A stretch of DNA of 64,000 nucleotides. Source: Shewanella oncorhynchi. Its GTDB lineage: Bacteria > Pseudomonadota > Gammaproteobacteria > Enterobacterales > Shewanellaceae. The stretch's first letter is position 1. Each line of letters starts with the position of its first letter. Positions 8,927-18,809 of this stretch are shown one piece after another. The stretch covers positions 308,045-372,044 of the forward strand of contig NZ_JABAEB010000004.1 in NCBI RefSeq assembly GCF_012584455.1, read 5' to 3'. The notes under the pieces are model-generated. The model was given only the letters and a program-made list of their open reading frames with translations, was not told the DNA's origin and did no database searches. The translations under genes and the position numbers were made by a program.

Positions 8927-10264
8927 TTATTTGCACTGTGCAGCAAGTTGCCCAAGCATGACTTGGCTATCGGCAAAGCTAAATGCATCACGCATGGTTT
9001 GTCGCAAAAAAGCATTCATTGCTGGCTGCAGTCGTATCGCATTATCAATGCGAGGATCGCTTCCTTGGGCATAGGCCCCAATAGAAATCAAATCTCGATT
9101 TTGCTGATACAAAGAATAGGTTTGTTTCACGCGGCGCATCGCCTCCAAATGTTCATTGGAGATCACCATAGGTGCGACTCGGCTAATAGAAGCTTCAATA
9201 TCAATTGCAGGATAGTGCCCCGAATCCGCAAGCGAACGTGACAAGACAATGTGACCATCGAGGATCGCCCGCGAAGCATCGGCAATGGGATCCTGTTGAT
9301 CGTCTCCTTCCGTCAACACAGTATAAAATGCCGTAATTGAACCTTGCCCAGGGCCACCGTTTCCGGCGCGCTCAACTAAACGTGGCAATTTTGCAAACAC
9401 AGAAGGCGGATAACCTTTAGTCGCAGGCGGTTCACCCACAGCCAAAGCAATTTCACGCTGCGCTTGGGCGTAGCGCGTTAAACTGTCCATAAGCAATAAA
9501 ACGTTATAGCCTAAATCGCGGAAGTATTCGGCAATACGAGTCGAGGTTTCACAGGCGCGAAGGCGCATCAGCGGCGATGTATCCGCAGGCGCAGCAACGA
9601 CGACTGAACGCGCTCGACCTTTCTCACCAAGAATTTCCTCAATAAACTCTTTCACTTCCCGTCCACGCTCACCCACTAGCCCAACCACAATAATGTCGGC
9701 GGTAGTACCGCGAGTCATCATACCTAAGAGCACACTCTTACCGACACCTGAGCCCGCAAACAAGCCCATACGTTGGCCTTTGCCCACGGTCAGCATAGCG
9801 TTGATAGCGCGAACGCCAACGTCCAGCGGTTCAGTAATAGCACGGCGAGATAAAGGATTAATGGCAGCGCTATGTCTTGGCGCTTGTTGGTCCGTTTGCA
9901 ACGCGCCTAAACCATCTAAAGGCACGCCGTTACCATCGAGTACGCGTCCTAGCAGGGATAAACCAACATTGAGTCCAGTTTGTTCCCCCAAAGGCACAAC
10001 CCGCGCACCAGGTAATACACCACGCAATTCTTCAATGGGCATTAAATATAATAGTTCGCCATCAAACCCGACCACCTCGGCGATTAACTCGCCCGCCATG
10101 GTTTCGATCGAACATAAACTGCCCACAGGCGCACGGCAACCGCTTGCTTCTAAGGTTAAGCCGACAACACGCACCAGTTGACCACTGGCCACAGCGCGAA
10201 ATGGCGGCACCTTACCCTGATGATGATTAAGCCTATTCAGCAGTTGATGTTGGCGATTTTGCAT
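8927..10264 (-). CDS. fliI: Flagellum-specific ATPase FliI
   Basis: FliI (445 aa) is the hexameric ATPase of the export apparatus, homologous to F1-beta. The Walker A motif is [15 protein letters not shown] (about residues 169-183), and the Walker B region includes [38 protein letters not shown] is a family hallmark. Its start overlaps the fliH stop by 32 bases, so the pair is translationally coupled. Confidence 0.98.
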   Translation of the reverse strand: MQNRQHQLLNRLNHHQGKVPPFRAVASGQLVRVVGLTLEASGCRAPVGSLCSIETMAGELIAEVVGFDGELLYLMPIEELRGVLPGARVVPLGEQTGLNVGLSLLGRVLDGNGVPLDGLGALQTDQQAPRHSAAINPLSRRAITEPLDVGVRAINAMLTVGKGQRMGLFAGSGVGKSVLLGMMTRGTTADIIVVGLVGERGREVKEFIEEILGEKGRARSVVVAAPADTSPLMRLRACETSTRIAEYFRDLGYNVLLLMDSLTRYAQAQREIALAVGEPPATKGYPPSVFAKLPRLVERAGNGGPGQGSITAFYTVLTEGDDQQDPIADASRAILDGHIVLSRSLADSGHYPAIDIEASISRVAPMVISNEHLEAMRRVKQTYSLYQQNRDLISIGAYAQGSDPRIDNAIRLQPAMNAFLRQTMRDAFSFADSQVMLGQLAAQCK

Positions 10265-11228
10265 CTGATTTTGCCTCTAATTGCTCACCTGTGTTTGAGG
10301 CAGATTGTATATCCTCAGCATGTTGAGAAACCGTATCGACAACCTGATCATCAAGCTCTAATCCCACGGCCTCAGAAGCCGCAACATGTTTTGCGGTATC
10401 TTCAACCTCTATCGCCTCTTGCAATTGACGCTGCTTGTCACTTAAGTGAGCATGTTGGTTCCGTAAAGACTCAAACACAGCATCGATGCGCGATGCGAGG
10501 GTCAAATCGACTAAAGAACGATGACTACTGAGAATACAGTCACCTGGGCTTAAGGAAGGGTCAACTTCAAGTTCCCACTTACTGCGGGTCAGTTGGGCGG
10601 TGGAATAAAGTTGTTCGACTAAGATAACATCGTCAGGATGCAAGCGGATTGTGACCGTTTGTTCTTTTATCGGCAGCGATTCTATACCTAAGCGCAATGC
10701 CGAAAGCACTTGTTCAGGATGAGTTTTTAATTCGTGGCCAATGACAGATTTCGCTAATGTCATACTCAGGTTCAGTAGCGAAAGTTCAATATCGCCATCG
10801 AGCAATTGCAATGGTTTTTCAAATTGGGCTAATAAGGTTTCAAAACGCGAGAGCAATATTTTTGCTTGGGCTAAACCGGTTTCTAATCCTTGCTCATGCC
10901 CTTGGGCGAGCCCTTCAGTATGGCCCTGCTCTAACCCTTCTAAACGTCCTTTTTCTAGCCCTTGCTCATACCCTTGCTGCTTACCTTCGCTAAAGCCTTC
11001 TTCTTCGGCTTGGGCGCGAATGTCTTCAATCTCAGCCATAGTCGGTGGAGAAACACTTTCCACAGTAGTCGACTTAGCGGCTTGATGATTAGAATGGCCG
11101 AACAGATTTGAGATAGAATCATCATCGGCTTCAGTCACATCTGGCAGCGCCCAGTGACTAAATTCGACATCTCCTTCGCTCAAGACCTTATTCAACAATT
11201 TATTGTCACTCGGATTAGAGGAACTCAT
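10233..11228 (-). CDS. fliH: Flagellar assembly protein FliH
   Basis: FliH (331 aa) binds and restrains FliI and docks it to FliN. A Gly-rich helical repeat typical of FliH spans about residues 75-120 (GxxxG units such as [21 protein letters not shown]). An E-stalk-like C-domain ([20 protein letters not shown]) follows. The acidic C-terminal tail is longer than in enterobacteria. Start choice: the ATG at 11226-11228 overlaps the end of fliG by 14 bases; GTG codons 3 and 9 bases earlier are also possible. Confidence 0.94.
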   Translation of the reverse strand: MSSSNPSDNKLLNKVLSEGDVEFSHWALPDVTEADDDSISNLFGHSNHQAAKSTTVESVSPPTMAEIEDIRAQAEEEGFSEGKQQGYEQGLEKGRLEGLEQGHTEGLAQGHEQGLETGLAQAKILLSRFETLLAQFEKPLQLLDGDIELSLLNLSMTLAKSVIGHELKTHPEQVLSALRLGIESLPIKEQTVTIRLHPDDVILVEQLYSTAQLTRSKWELEVDPSLSPGDCILSSHRSLVDLTLASRIDAVFESLRNQHAHLSDKQRQLQEAIEVEDTAKHVAASEAVGLELDDQVVDTVSQHAEDIQSASNTGEQLEAKSDAKSPTSTAE

Positions 11229-12267
11229 CGCCACCACCGCCGCCTAACATGATTTCGCCGCTGTCACTTAAGCGACGAGCAATAGACAGGATTTCTTTTT
11301 GTGCGACTTCCACTTCACTGATACGGATTGGGCCCATGGCTTCAAGATCATCACGCAATAATTCAGCGGCACGTTTTGACATGTTACCCAAGATTTTTTC
11401 TTTCAGTTGATCATCAGTGCCTTTGAGCGCCTTCATCAGTACATCTTGCTGCACTTCACGCAACAGGGCTTGAATACCGCGGTCATCGACATCGATTAAG
11501 TTTTCAAATACAAACATCAAATCTTGGATTTGCTGCGCCATTTCTTCATCAGACTCGCGCATGGTTTCCATCAACTGGCTTTCGATACCCGTGTCTAAGT
11601 AGTTCATTATGTTGGCAGCCGCTTTTAAGCCACCCATTTTCGCGGCCTGGGCGCCACCTTGACCGGCGAACTGTTTCTCCATGATGTCGTTCAACTCTTG
11701 CAGTGCAGCGGGCTGCACTTCTTCAAGATTTGCAATACGCATCATCAAGTCTAAGCGGGTATTCTCAGGGAATTGACCAAAAATTTCCGCCGCTTGATCG
11801 GGTTCTAGATAAGACAACACAATGGTTTGGATCTGGGGATGTTCGTTTTGAATAATGGTCGCCACTTGGCGTGCATCCATCCACTTCAACGAGTCCAAAC
11901 CTTTAGCGCCACTGCCCATGATAATCTGTTCAATCAGATTACCCGCTTTATCTTCACCCAGCGCGGCGGTTAAGGCTTTACGGACGAACTCTTCACTGTT
12001 GAAACCAATTGAAGAATACTTTTGAATATCATCAAGAAACAGCTTATGTACCCCGATAACTTTTTCCTGACCAAACTCATCCATTGCCGCCATGGCCATA
12101 CCCACTTTTTGCACTTGCTTCGGCTCTAAGTGTTTTAAAATGGATGCAGCATCAGCCTCACTCAAACTGAGGAGTAAAATAGCGGTCTTTTCAACGCCAC
12201 TAATATCTTTGATATTAAAGGCTGGTGTGGCCGCAGGAGCCACTTCTTTCGTTTTATTCTCAGCCAT
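11215..12267 (-). CDS. fliG: Flagellar motor switch protein FliG
   Basis: FliG (350 aa) joins the MS ring to the C ring and interacts with the stator for torque. It shows the FliG N-domain (GVEKTAILLLSLSEADAASI), the middle-domain EHPQ motif (NEHPQIQTIVLSYLEPDQAA) and the charged torque helix near the C-terminus (MSKRAAELLRDDLEAMGPIR). The tail ends in a Gly-rich stretch that overlaps the fliH start. It overlaps fliF by 8 bases. Confidence 0.98.
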   Translation of the reverse strand: MAENKTKEVAPAATPAFNIKDISGVEKTAILLLSLSEADAASILKHLEPKQVQKVGMAMAAMDEFGQEKVIGVHKLFLDDIQKYSSIGFNSEEFVRKALTAALGEDKAGNLIEQIIMGSGAKGLDSLKWMDARQVATIIQNEHPQIQTIVLSYLEPDQAAEIFGQFPENTRLDLMMRIANLEEVQPAALQELNDIMEKQFAGQGGAQAAKMGGLKAAANIMNYLDTGIESQLMETMRESDEEMAQQIQDLMFVFENLIDVDDRGIQALLREVQQDVLMKALKGTDDQLKEKILGNMSKRAAELLRDDLEAMGPIRISEVEVAQKEILSIARRLSDSGEIMLGGGGGDEFL

Positions 12268-13960
12268 TGTCTTGTAACCAGTTTTTCACGACTTGAGTAG
12301 AGAGCTCAGGCTCATTCGCCACGAGCGCACGGATAGCTTTAATCATATCATCATCTTTGTGAAGATTAGGGATATGAATTGAGCCATCGTCAGCATAACT
12401 GTATTCCGCCTCTTGAGTATTGAGCATCCCTAGCGTATCAGCCGCATATTGGTCCTCAATTTCGGCTAATTCATTACCTAATCTGCCATCCTCAGGCATA
12501 TTCACACTGTCAGGATAGATCAAGCGTTTCAGCATAGGACGTACCACAGCTAGAATCAGCACCAAAATCACTAGCGCACCAATCCCAAGCTTAATCGCAC
12601 GCCAAAACCAAGGTTGCTCCCAAAGTTCAGGTGCGGGTAAATCTTCAACCAATTGATCCATAAAGGGAACAGTTACCACTTCCAGCACATCACCCCGTTG
12701 TGAGCTAAAACCAACCGCGCCTTCAAGCAAACGACGGATATTGGTCAGTTCTTGTTCGGTACGGGCAACACGGGCTACTTGACCATTTTCTCCAGCGGCA
12801 CCAGGTTTAAAGTCCACCGCGACTGATACACTAATACGGCGCACTGCACCAACTTGCTGGCGGGTATGGCTAATGGTGGTATCTAATTCAAAGTTACGGG
12901 TCGCTTCGCGGTGCGAATTACCTGCTGCAGCCGTTGCTGATTCTGTCGCTTTTGTTGCATCTTCTGGAATATTAGACTCCATTGGCGGTTGATTGGATAA
13001 CGCGCCAGGGATCCCACCAGAAGAGCCGCCAGTGGTGTTATTTTCAACGGTCATTTCACTACGCAGTGCCGGTAAATCAGGGTTAAAACGCTTTGATGTT
13101 TGCTCAACCGCAGTAAAATCCATACTGACGTCGACTTGAGAGGTAAAATTATCAGGACCTAGAATTGGCACCAGAATCGATTCAATCTTAGTGCGATATT
13201 CAGCTTCTTTTTGCTGTACTAATTCAAGTTCACGGCGAGCCGTCGCAGACGCGCCATCTTGGCTGCCTGAGTTCAATAAACGGCCGTTAGAATCAGTTAC
13301 CGTCACCCTTGATGGTTCTAAACCTTGTACTGCAGAAGCAACAATATCGACGATAGCATCGACTTCACCTTGGCCTAAGCCACCGCGACGGGTATTGATC
13401 ACCACTGTTGCACTCGGTTTAGAGGCATTGCGGGCGAAGACGTTTTCTTTAGGTAACGCAAGAATGACTTTGGCACGACTGACACTTTGTAGTTGCTCTA
13501 TCGCACGGGCGAGGTTTTCTTCTTGGCTATGCTTAAGACGAGCTTGTTCCATACGTTGGCTGACACCAAAACCACTGTCTTTATTCAAAAAATCTTGGTT
13601 GGCTGCAGGACTGTCGATACCTGCACGGCTCAACATCATTTTGACTTCTTGATATTTATCTTCAGGAACTTTAATAACGTCCACGTCGATTTGGTACTTA
13701 ACTTTATTTTTATCAAGTACATCTAGCACTTGAACCATTTCCTGAGTTTCCATTTTACCCAATGGACGATACTCTGGCTCCTGCGCCCACAGCATGACAA
13801 ATACCGCCAAGGCTAAACAAATCGCTAAGGCTAAAATCATAGTCACTTGGCGCATCATATCGACACCGCCAAGATTTCCCATCATTCCTGACTTATGTTC
13901 TTGCTGGACACCTTGGTCAGCTAAACCGGAATTGGATCCGACAATCATTTCTGTACTCAC
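12260..13960 (-). CDS. fliF: MS-ring protein FliF
   Basis: FliF (566 aa) forms the membrane-embedded MS ring on which the basal body is built. There are two membrane segments, near residues 38-58 and near 455-475, flanking a large periplasmic part with the YscJ-like ring-building motifs (VKMMLSRAGIDSPAANQDFL and ARVILALP-type strand). The C-terminal cytoplasmic tail carries the FliG-binding helix (IRALVANEPELSTQVVKNWL). It starts 34 bases after fliE. Confidence 0.98.
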   Translation of the reverse strand: MSTEMIVGSNSGLADQGVQQEHKSGMMGNLGGVDMMRQVTMILALAICLALAVFVMLWAQEPEYRPLGKMETQEMVQVLDVLDKNKVKYQIDVDVIKVPEDKYQEVKMMLSRAGIDSPAANQDFLNKDSGFGVSQRMEQARLKHSQEENLARAIEQLQSVSRAKVILALPKENVFARNASKPSATVVINTRRGGLGQGEVDAIVDIVASAVQGLEPSRVTVTDSNGRLLNSGSQDGASATARRELELVQQKEAEYRTKIESILVPILGPDNFTSQVDVSMDFTAVEQTSKRFNPDLPALRSEMTVENNTTGGSSGGIPGALSNQPPMESNIPEDATKATESATAAAGNSHREATRNFELDTTISHTRQQVGAVRRISVSVAVDFKPGAAGENGQVARVARTEQELTNIRRLLEGAVGFSSQRGDVLEVVTVPFMDQLVEDLPAPELWEQPWFWRAIKLGIGALVILVLILAVVRPMLKRLIYPDSVNMPEDGRLGNELAEIEDQYAADTLGMLNTQEAEYSYADDGSIHIPNLHKDDDMIKAIRALVANEPELSTQVVKNWLQDNG

Positions 13961-13993
13961 GATTCGTACCTGCTAATTGGGTTATTCACTGGC

Positions 13994-14329
13994 CTAGACA
14001 GGCATGCTCATTATTTCTTTGTAGGCTTCGACAAGCTTATTACGCACTTGCACTGTCGCCTCGAAAGCGACACTCGCTTTCTCACGGGCAATCACAGTGT
14101 CCGATAAAGAAACGGTAGTATCACCCATCTCTAAACGTGTCGCGAGGTTTGACGATGCAGACTGTAAGCCGCTGACATTGCCGACGGCTTGCGATAGCAA
14201 CTGACCGAAGTCTGCACCACTAGTGTTATTCACTTGCTGCATGATATTTGGCTGAACGCCAAACGACGGCGTTATTTCGCCTTGGAGTTTCTGCATTTCC
14301 TGCAGGAATGAATTTGCGCCTATTTGCAT
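13994..14329 (-). CDS. fliE: Hook-basal body complex protein FliE
   Basis: FliE (111 aa) connects the MS ring to the proximal rod and is the first rod substrate exported. The C-terminal half with DTVIAREKASVAFEATVQVRNK and YKEIMSMPV is the family signature. The frame extends upstream to 14383, but that start would lie inside or next to the sigma-54 -12 element at 14384-14399. Transcription therefore starts after it and MQIGANSF is the true start. It heads the fliEFGHIJ operon. Confidence 0.95.
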   Translation of the reverse strand: MQIGANSFLQEMQKLQGEITPSFGVQPNIMQQVNNTSGADFGQLLSQAVGNVSGLQSASSNLATRLEMGDTTVSLSDTVIAREKASVAFEATVQVRNKLVEAYKEIMSMPV

Positions 14330-14383
14330 GCTGAGCTCCCAGTCGTCGAATTCTTGACGATCAAAATACCGATAACGGGACAA

Positions 14384-14399
14384 TGCAAAATAACGGCCA
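14384..14399 (-). promoter_or_regulatory. Sigma-54 promoter of fliEFGHIJ
   Basis: The minus strand reads TGGCCGTTATTTTGCA, with GG and GC ten bases apart. It is located 55 bases above the fliE ATG and marks the start of the fliE-fliJ operon. Confidence 0.82.
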
Positions 14400-14499
14400 A
14401 GTTTTCAGATGGTCGTGATTGATAATAAATTGACGGGATAAGAAGATGTCAATATCTAAGGATTTTGAATGAAATGAGCCACTTTTACGGTTGTGTATT

Positions 14500-14535
14500 T
14501 TAATAAATACAGCCTCACACTCAATGTGGAGGCTG
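14500..14535 (-). terminator. Terminator after flrBC
   Basis: Arms at 14510-14519 and 14525-14535 (CAGCCTC-ACA with GGAGGCTG) form a hairpin with one bulge. On the minus strand it is followed by TATTTATTAAAAT. It lies 26 bases past the flrC stop and separates flrBC from the fliE promoter. Confidence 0.7.
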
Positions 14536-14560
14536 CGAGATGATAACTTGAATTTATAGA

Positions 14561-15904
14561 CTAATTTGGCAGTTGGATCCCCATATCACGCATCCTTGCC
14601 ATCTTGTATCTTAGGGTTCGTGCGCTAATTCCTAGCTTTTCGGCGACTAACTTACGACTTCCTTGGCATTGATTAAGGGTCTCTAAAATAATCACATGTT
14701 CTTGAGCTTTGAGCTCTTCACCTAAGCCATCTGGCTCAGAAGAAAATGGGTCTAGATCTTCACCGCTTAAAATCACATCCTGCGCATCGATAATAATGTC
14801 ATTGGCAGTGATCAATTGACCGGCTCTTAATATCAAAGCACGCTGGATCACATTGTCGAGTTCACGTACGTTCCCTGGCCAGCGATGACTCAATAAACGT
14901 CGACGCGCATTCTCATCCAACTCAGGCACATCGGCAACATTCAATGCCTTAGCATGTTTAGCCAATAAATGACGCGCAAGAGGTAAAATATCTGCAGGAC
15001 GTTGACTTAACGCAGGCCAAGCTAAAGGAAATACGTTAATTCGATAGTAGAGATCTTCCCTAAATCCGCCAGCTGCGACCACTGCCTTTAAATCACGATT
15101 GGATGTGGCAAGCACGCGCACATCCAATTTAATGGTTTTACGGCCACCTAAACGCTCAACTTCACGCTCTTGCAAAACCCGCAACAACTTAGCTTGTAAG
15201 CCTAAATCCATCTCAGAGATTTCATCGAGCAGCAAAGTGCCACCTTGAGCCTGCTCAAATTTCCCCGGACACGCTTGATAAGCCCCCGTAAATGCACCCT
15301 TTTCATAACCAAAAAGGGTGGCTTCGAGCATGTTCTCAGGAATAGCGGCACAGTTAATGGCCACAAAGGCTTGATTAGCACGGCTACTGTGTTGATGAAT
15401 ATAACGGGCCAAAACCTCTTTACCCGAACCGCTAGGACCTAAGATCATGACAGAGGCATCAGAAGCGGCAACCCGTTGAGCCAGTGCTAATAAGGCTAAA
15501 CTTTTCTCATCAGCGACGACGGGCTGATCCACATTTTGTTTTAATGGCAAATAGCGTGAGACTTGATTGAGTAACACTTCTGGTGCAAAAGGTTTGGCTA
15601 AATAATCAACAGCACCTAATTTTATAGCGTTCACCGCGCTACCAATAGTCGCGTAGGCCGTCATCAACAGCACTGGCAACTTAGGATGATGCTGCTGCAG
15701 GTAGTTCAATAAACCTAAACCACCAATACCTTGCATCTGCACATCGCTAATAACTAAATCAAACTGATGTTGTTTCAAGGCTAAAATAGCGTCTTCACCG
15801 GAGGCAACATCAACACACTCATACTGAGCCAGCATTAAGGTATCCAACAAGGCTTCACGTAATGAAGCATCATCCTCAACGAGCAATAACTTTGCTTCAG
15901 ACAT
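14561..15904 (-). CDS. flrC: Sigma-54-dependent response regulator FlrC
   Basis: FlrC (447 aa) is the activator of class III flagellar promoters, phosphorylated by FlrB. A receiver domain occupies about 1-120, with Asp54 in LVISDVQMQG as phospho-acceptor. An AAA+ domain follows (Walker A ILGPSGSGKEVLAR, intact GAFTGA loop in YEKGAFTGAYQ), then a Fis-type helix-turn-helix (KLVAEKLGISARTLRYKM). It overlaps flrB by 8 bases. The sigma-54 sites upstream of flhA, fliE, fliK, flgB, flgF, flgO and flgT are its likely targets. Confidence 0.96.
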   Translation of the reverse strand: MSEAKLLLVEDDASLREALLDTLMLAQYECVDVASGEDAILALKQHQFDLVISDVQMQGIGGLGLLNYLQQHHPKLPVLLMTAYATIGSAVNAIKLGAVDYLAKPFAPEVLLNQVSRYLPLKQNVDQPVVADEKSLALLALAQRVAASDASVMILGPSGSGKEVLARYIHQHSSRANQAFVAINCAAIPENMLEATLFGYEKGAFTGAYQACPGKFEQAQGGTLLLDEISEMDLGLQAKLLRVLQEREVERLGGRKTIKLDVRVLATSNRDLKAVVAAGGFREDLYYRINVFPLAWPALSQRPADILPLARHLLAKHAKALNVADVPELDENARRRLLSHRWPGNVRELDNVIQRALILRAGQLITANDIIIDAQDVILSGEDLDPFSSEPDGLGEELKAQEHVIILETLNQCQGSRKLVAEKLGISARTLRYKMARMRDMGIQLPN

Positions 15905-16979
15905 GGGTAATCTCCAAAGGTAATATCACCGCGGATTTAGCCCGTGGGAATACTAAAGACACAGTACAGCCTTTATTCGGTACACAACTGAGTTGCAGTT
16001 GCCCCCCATGATTGCGCACCACAGATTGCACAACGGCTAACCCAAGCCCTGTTCCCTGCGACTTAGTCGTAAAGAAAGGTTCAAATACCTTCTGCTGCAT
16101 AGTGGCGTCTAAGCCTTTACCATTATCGATGACGTCCAATAATAACCGTTCGCCCTCTTCCTTCGCTTGGATACGAATTTCAGTTGCTCCGGCTTCTATG
16201 CTGTTCATGACTAAATTATTAATCGCCGAGCTTAATGCATTGGAATTAGCTAACATCGAGCTGCTTGACGCATCATCAAATAACAAGTCACAGCCTTGCT
16301 TTGCCGCTATTGGCTCACAATTTGCCAAAACATTGTCGATAACCTCAGCCAACGAGATTAGATCTCCAAGTTCATCCTGACGGCCTTTCGCCATCAATAG
16401 CATGTCGTTAACCTGCCGCTCGAGTTCATTGAGTCTATCAACAAGTTTTTGTTGGAATTTAGCTTTAGCGGAATCGGATAACTTCGGACTCGCAAGGTTT
16501 GAAGCGTATAACAAAGCGGCTGATAAAGGCGTGCGCACCTGATGAGCCAAAGTTGCTACCATCTTGCCCAGTGCAGATAAACGTTGTAAATGGGAGATAT
16601 TTTTCTGTAATAACCGAGTTTCAGTCAGATCAGTTAGCACAATTAATTGACCAGGCTCTGGCGTCAATGGCGTAATCGCTAATTTAACGCGGCGGCCATT
16701 ACGCAGTGACACTTCGTGGCCATCATCGTCCTGCGGCGCAAAGGCACTGTGAATCACATCAATCCAGCGAACACCACACAAGGAGCGCTCAAGTAATTCA
16801 ACTGCAACCGGATTTGCATCCGTGACTATACCGTCGCCATTGATAATCACCACGCCGGATGGCATAGCCTGTAAAATATGCTCCATTCGATTGGACATAT
16901 TCGCGGCCTCACGCAGTTGGTTCCATTGTTTGCTAGTGTGCTTGAATGACTCAATTTGCGCTAGTGGGTTGGCTGACAT
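15897..16979 (-). CDS. flrB: Sensor histidine kinase FlrB
   Basis: FlrB (360 aa) is the cytoplasmic kinase that phosphorylates FlrC. No membrane segment is seen. A PAS-like domain lies at about 35-125 (ILQAMPSGVVIINGDGIVTDANP), followed by an H-box LAHQVRTPLSAALLYASNL with His at about 146, and N, G1 and G2 boxes (NLVMNSIEAGA, DNGKGLD, TGLGLAVV). Start choice: a GTG two codons earlier is in frame, but GGAG sits 5 bases before this ATG. An inverted repeat surrounds that ribosome site. Confidence 0.96.
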   Translation of the reverse strand: MSANPLAQIESFKHTSKQWNQLREAANMSNRMEHILQAMPSGVVIINGDGIVTDANPVAVELLERSLCGVRWIDVIHSAFAPQDDDGHEVSLRNGRRVKLAITPLTPEPGQLIVLTDLTETRLLQKNISHLQRLSALGKMVATLAHQVRTPLSAALLYASNLASPKLSDSAKAKFQQKLVDRLNELERQVNDMLLMAKGRQDELGDLISLAEVIDNVLANCEPIAAKQGCDLLFDDASSSSMLANSNALSSAINNLVMNSIEAGATEIRIQAKEEGERLLLDVIDNGKGLDATMQQKVFEPFFTTKSQGTGLGLAVVQSVVRNHGGQLQLSCVPNKGCTVSLVFPRAKSAVILPLEITHV

Positions 16980-16980
16980 A

Positions 16981-17015
16981 GTCACTCCGTCAAAAAATTG
17001 CTTATGACGGGGTGA
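16981..17015 (-). repeat. 11-bp inverted repeat at the flrB leader
   Basis: Arms at 16981-16991 and 17005-17015 (GTCACTCCGTC and GACGGGGTGAC) pair at 10 of 11 positions around a 14-base spacer. The gene-proximal arm contains the flrB Shine-Dalgarno. The distal arm ends about where sigma-54 transcription should start (near 17006). The repeat may therefore act in DNA as an operator, or in RNA if transcription starts further upstream. Confidence 0.6.
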
Positions 17016-17016
17016 C

Positions 17017-17032
17017 TGCAGTATCTATGCCA
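17017..17032 (-). promoter_or_regulatory. Sigma-54 promoter of flrBC
   Basis: The minus strand reads TGGCATAGATACTGCA, with GG-N10-GC. It lies 38 bases above the flrB ATG. In polar-flagellum hierarchies flrBC is switched on by FlrA with sigma-54, and this site fits that role. Confidence 0.82.
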
Positions 17033-17088
17033 AATTGGAAATTGAACTTTAGAGGTTAAAACAACTTATATAACAATAAAATAGAAAA

Positions 17089-18522
17089 CTAATCTTTTGT
17101 CATTCCGTACTTACGCATTTTTTCTACAAGCGTTGTACGGCGTATTCCAAGCATTTCAGCAGCGCGAGCTACGACATTATCTTGTAGCTCTAGCGCCTGA
17201 CGTATCATGTCTATTTCTAGTTCTGCTAACAAATCCTTAAGGTTCACACCTTCAGGCGGCAGCTCACTAGGGAAACGCGTTTCAGGGATTTCAACCGGCT
17301 CTTCATCGCTAAAGATAGAAGCTAAAGCATCACGTTCCTGTTGCTCTTCACTCATCTCTACACAATATTCGGGCACATCGATATGGCGATATTTGACAGG
17401 TAAATCGTTAACATCAACCAGTCCACCCGGATATAAAATGGTGAGGCGTTCGACTAAATTAGACAGCTCGCGCACGTTGCCCGACCAAGCATGTTCTTTC
17501 AGCGACTCTATCGCACGCTGCGTAAAACGCACCTTACCACGGCCTTCGTTATAGACTCGGCTAACTAACTCTTGTAATAGCAAAGGCACATCGTCCTTGC
17601 GATCACACAACGCGGGCATTTCAATCGGGAATACGTTTAGGCGGTAATAAAGATCCTCACGGAACTCATTAACGCTGATCATGGTTTCTAAATCTCTATG
17701 TGTCGCAGCAACTACGCGTACATCAGCATTAATAGTCTTAGTACCACCAACGCGCTCAAATACCCGCTCTTGCAGCACACGGAGTAATTTAACTTGCATT
17801 TGTAGTGGCATGTCTCCTATTTCATCGAGAAATAGTGTACCACCTTCAGCTAATTCAAAACGGCCTTTACGAGAACAGATTGCCCCCGTAAATGACCCCT
17901 TTTCATGACCAAATAGCTCACTCTCTAATAACTCAGGCGGTATAGCACCACAGTTAACAGGGATAAATGGACCGTCACGGCGCTCAGACAAATAATGGAT
18001 ATTACGGGCGACCACTTCTTTACCTGTACCTGATTGACCCAGAACAAGCACGGTTGCCTCAGATGTTGCTACTTGATTTATCAAGTGCCTCACATTCGCA
18101 ATACCATCACTGCGTCCCACTAAGCTTCGGAATAACTTTGTTTGATTCGCACTAGTAGGGACTTGAGGCCGTTTAACTTGACCGAATACTTGGCAAAAGT
18201 GTAATAATTCAGTGAGCTGAGGATACGTTAAAGGTTCTTCAATATGTCCAAGAATGTTAGACACTTGCAGATCGTCAACATTGCCAAGCAACAGCATAGG
18301 TTGCCATGGATGTTGACCTGCGATGTTTTTAAGCCCATCAGCATCCATAACATCAGTTAGGATAACTAAAGCTCGAAAACGGGTATCTTGGAGGCTAGCA
18401 CTTAATTTTTCGGTGTCAATTTGTACAAATTGCTCACCTAAAAAATCCAAAATGCAACACAGGCGATTTAATCGCTCTGATGGAGGGCCGATAAGTAAAA
18501 TTCGTTGATCTGTTTGCATCAT
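17089..18522 (-). CDS. flrA: Flagellar master regulator FlrA (FleQ family)
   Basis: FlrA (477 aa) is the class I activator that starts the flagellar cascade with sigma-54. Its order is a degenerate receiver-like FleQ N-domain (about 1-110), the linker motif LFRSLVG at about 130-136 that in FleQ/FlrA takes part in cyclic-di-GMP binding, an AAA+ domain (Walker A LGQSGTGKEVVAR), and a C-terminal helix-turn-helix (AAEMLGIRRTTLVEKM). The sigma-54 contact loop reads GSFTGA instead of GAFTGA. No sigma-54 or sigma-28 site is visible upstream, in line with housekeeping expression. Two adjacent ATGs are possible starts. Confidence 0.96.
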   Translation of the reverse strand: MMQTDQRILLIGPPSERLNRLCCILDFLGEQFVQIDTEKLSASLQDTRFRALVILTDVMDADGLKNIAGQHPWQPMLLLGNVDDLQVSNILGHIEEPLTYPQLTELLHFCQVFGQVKRPQVPTSANQTKLFRSLVGRSDGIANVRHLINQVATSEATVLVLGQSGTGKEVVARNIHYLSERRDGPFIPVNCGAIPPELLESELFGHEKGSFTGAICSRKGRFELAEGGTLFLDEIGDMPLQMQVKLLRVLQERVFERVGGTKTINADVRVVAATHRDLETMISVNEFREDLYYRLNVFPIEMPALCDRKDDVPLLLQELVSRVYNEGRGKVRFTQRAIESLKEHAWSGNVRELSNLVERLTILYPGGLVDVNDLPVKYRHIDVPEYCVEMSEEQQERDALASIFSDEEPVEIPETRFPSELPPEGVNLKDLLAELEIDMIRQALELQDNVVARAAEMLGIRRTTLVEKMRKYGMTKD

Positions 18523-18760
18523 TCAGTAGGCCGTAAAGCTCTAATATGTATTAATTCGCATTAATTATTTATGATTAGTTGCTGTAAAAGCTTAACAAAT
18601 TCAATGTAACAATCTGTGCCACCATCACTACTTGTGATGAATATTGTATTATCAGCAGACGAGAAGCAAGCCTCAGATGAGGTTTATGCCAAACTGAATT
18701 GATTTTAGTTCATTTACATCATGATTCTAGTCTAAAACGTCAATACTTTGACTTTTAGCC

Positions 18761-18786
18761 AAAAAAAAGACGCAACCAGTGCGTCT
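18761..18786 (-). terminator. Terminator of the flaG-fliD-fliS operon
   Basis: On the minus strand a 7-bp hairpin AGACGCA-CTGGT-TGCGTCT is followed by eight T residues, a textbook rho-independent terminator. It lies 24 bases past the fliS stop. The rest of the 287-base gap up to flrA holds only a small CATCAC-N5-GTGATG repeat at 18623-18639 and presumably the flrA promoter. Confidence 0.93.
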
Positions 18787-18809
18787 ATTTTTAATCACGA
18801 AATAAGATA

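Noticed and set aside
13994..14383. 129-residue version of FliE
   Set aside because: Its start would precede the transcription start set by the sigma-54 site at 14384-14399; the 111-residue form matches the family.
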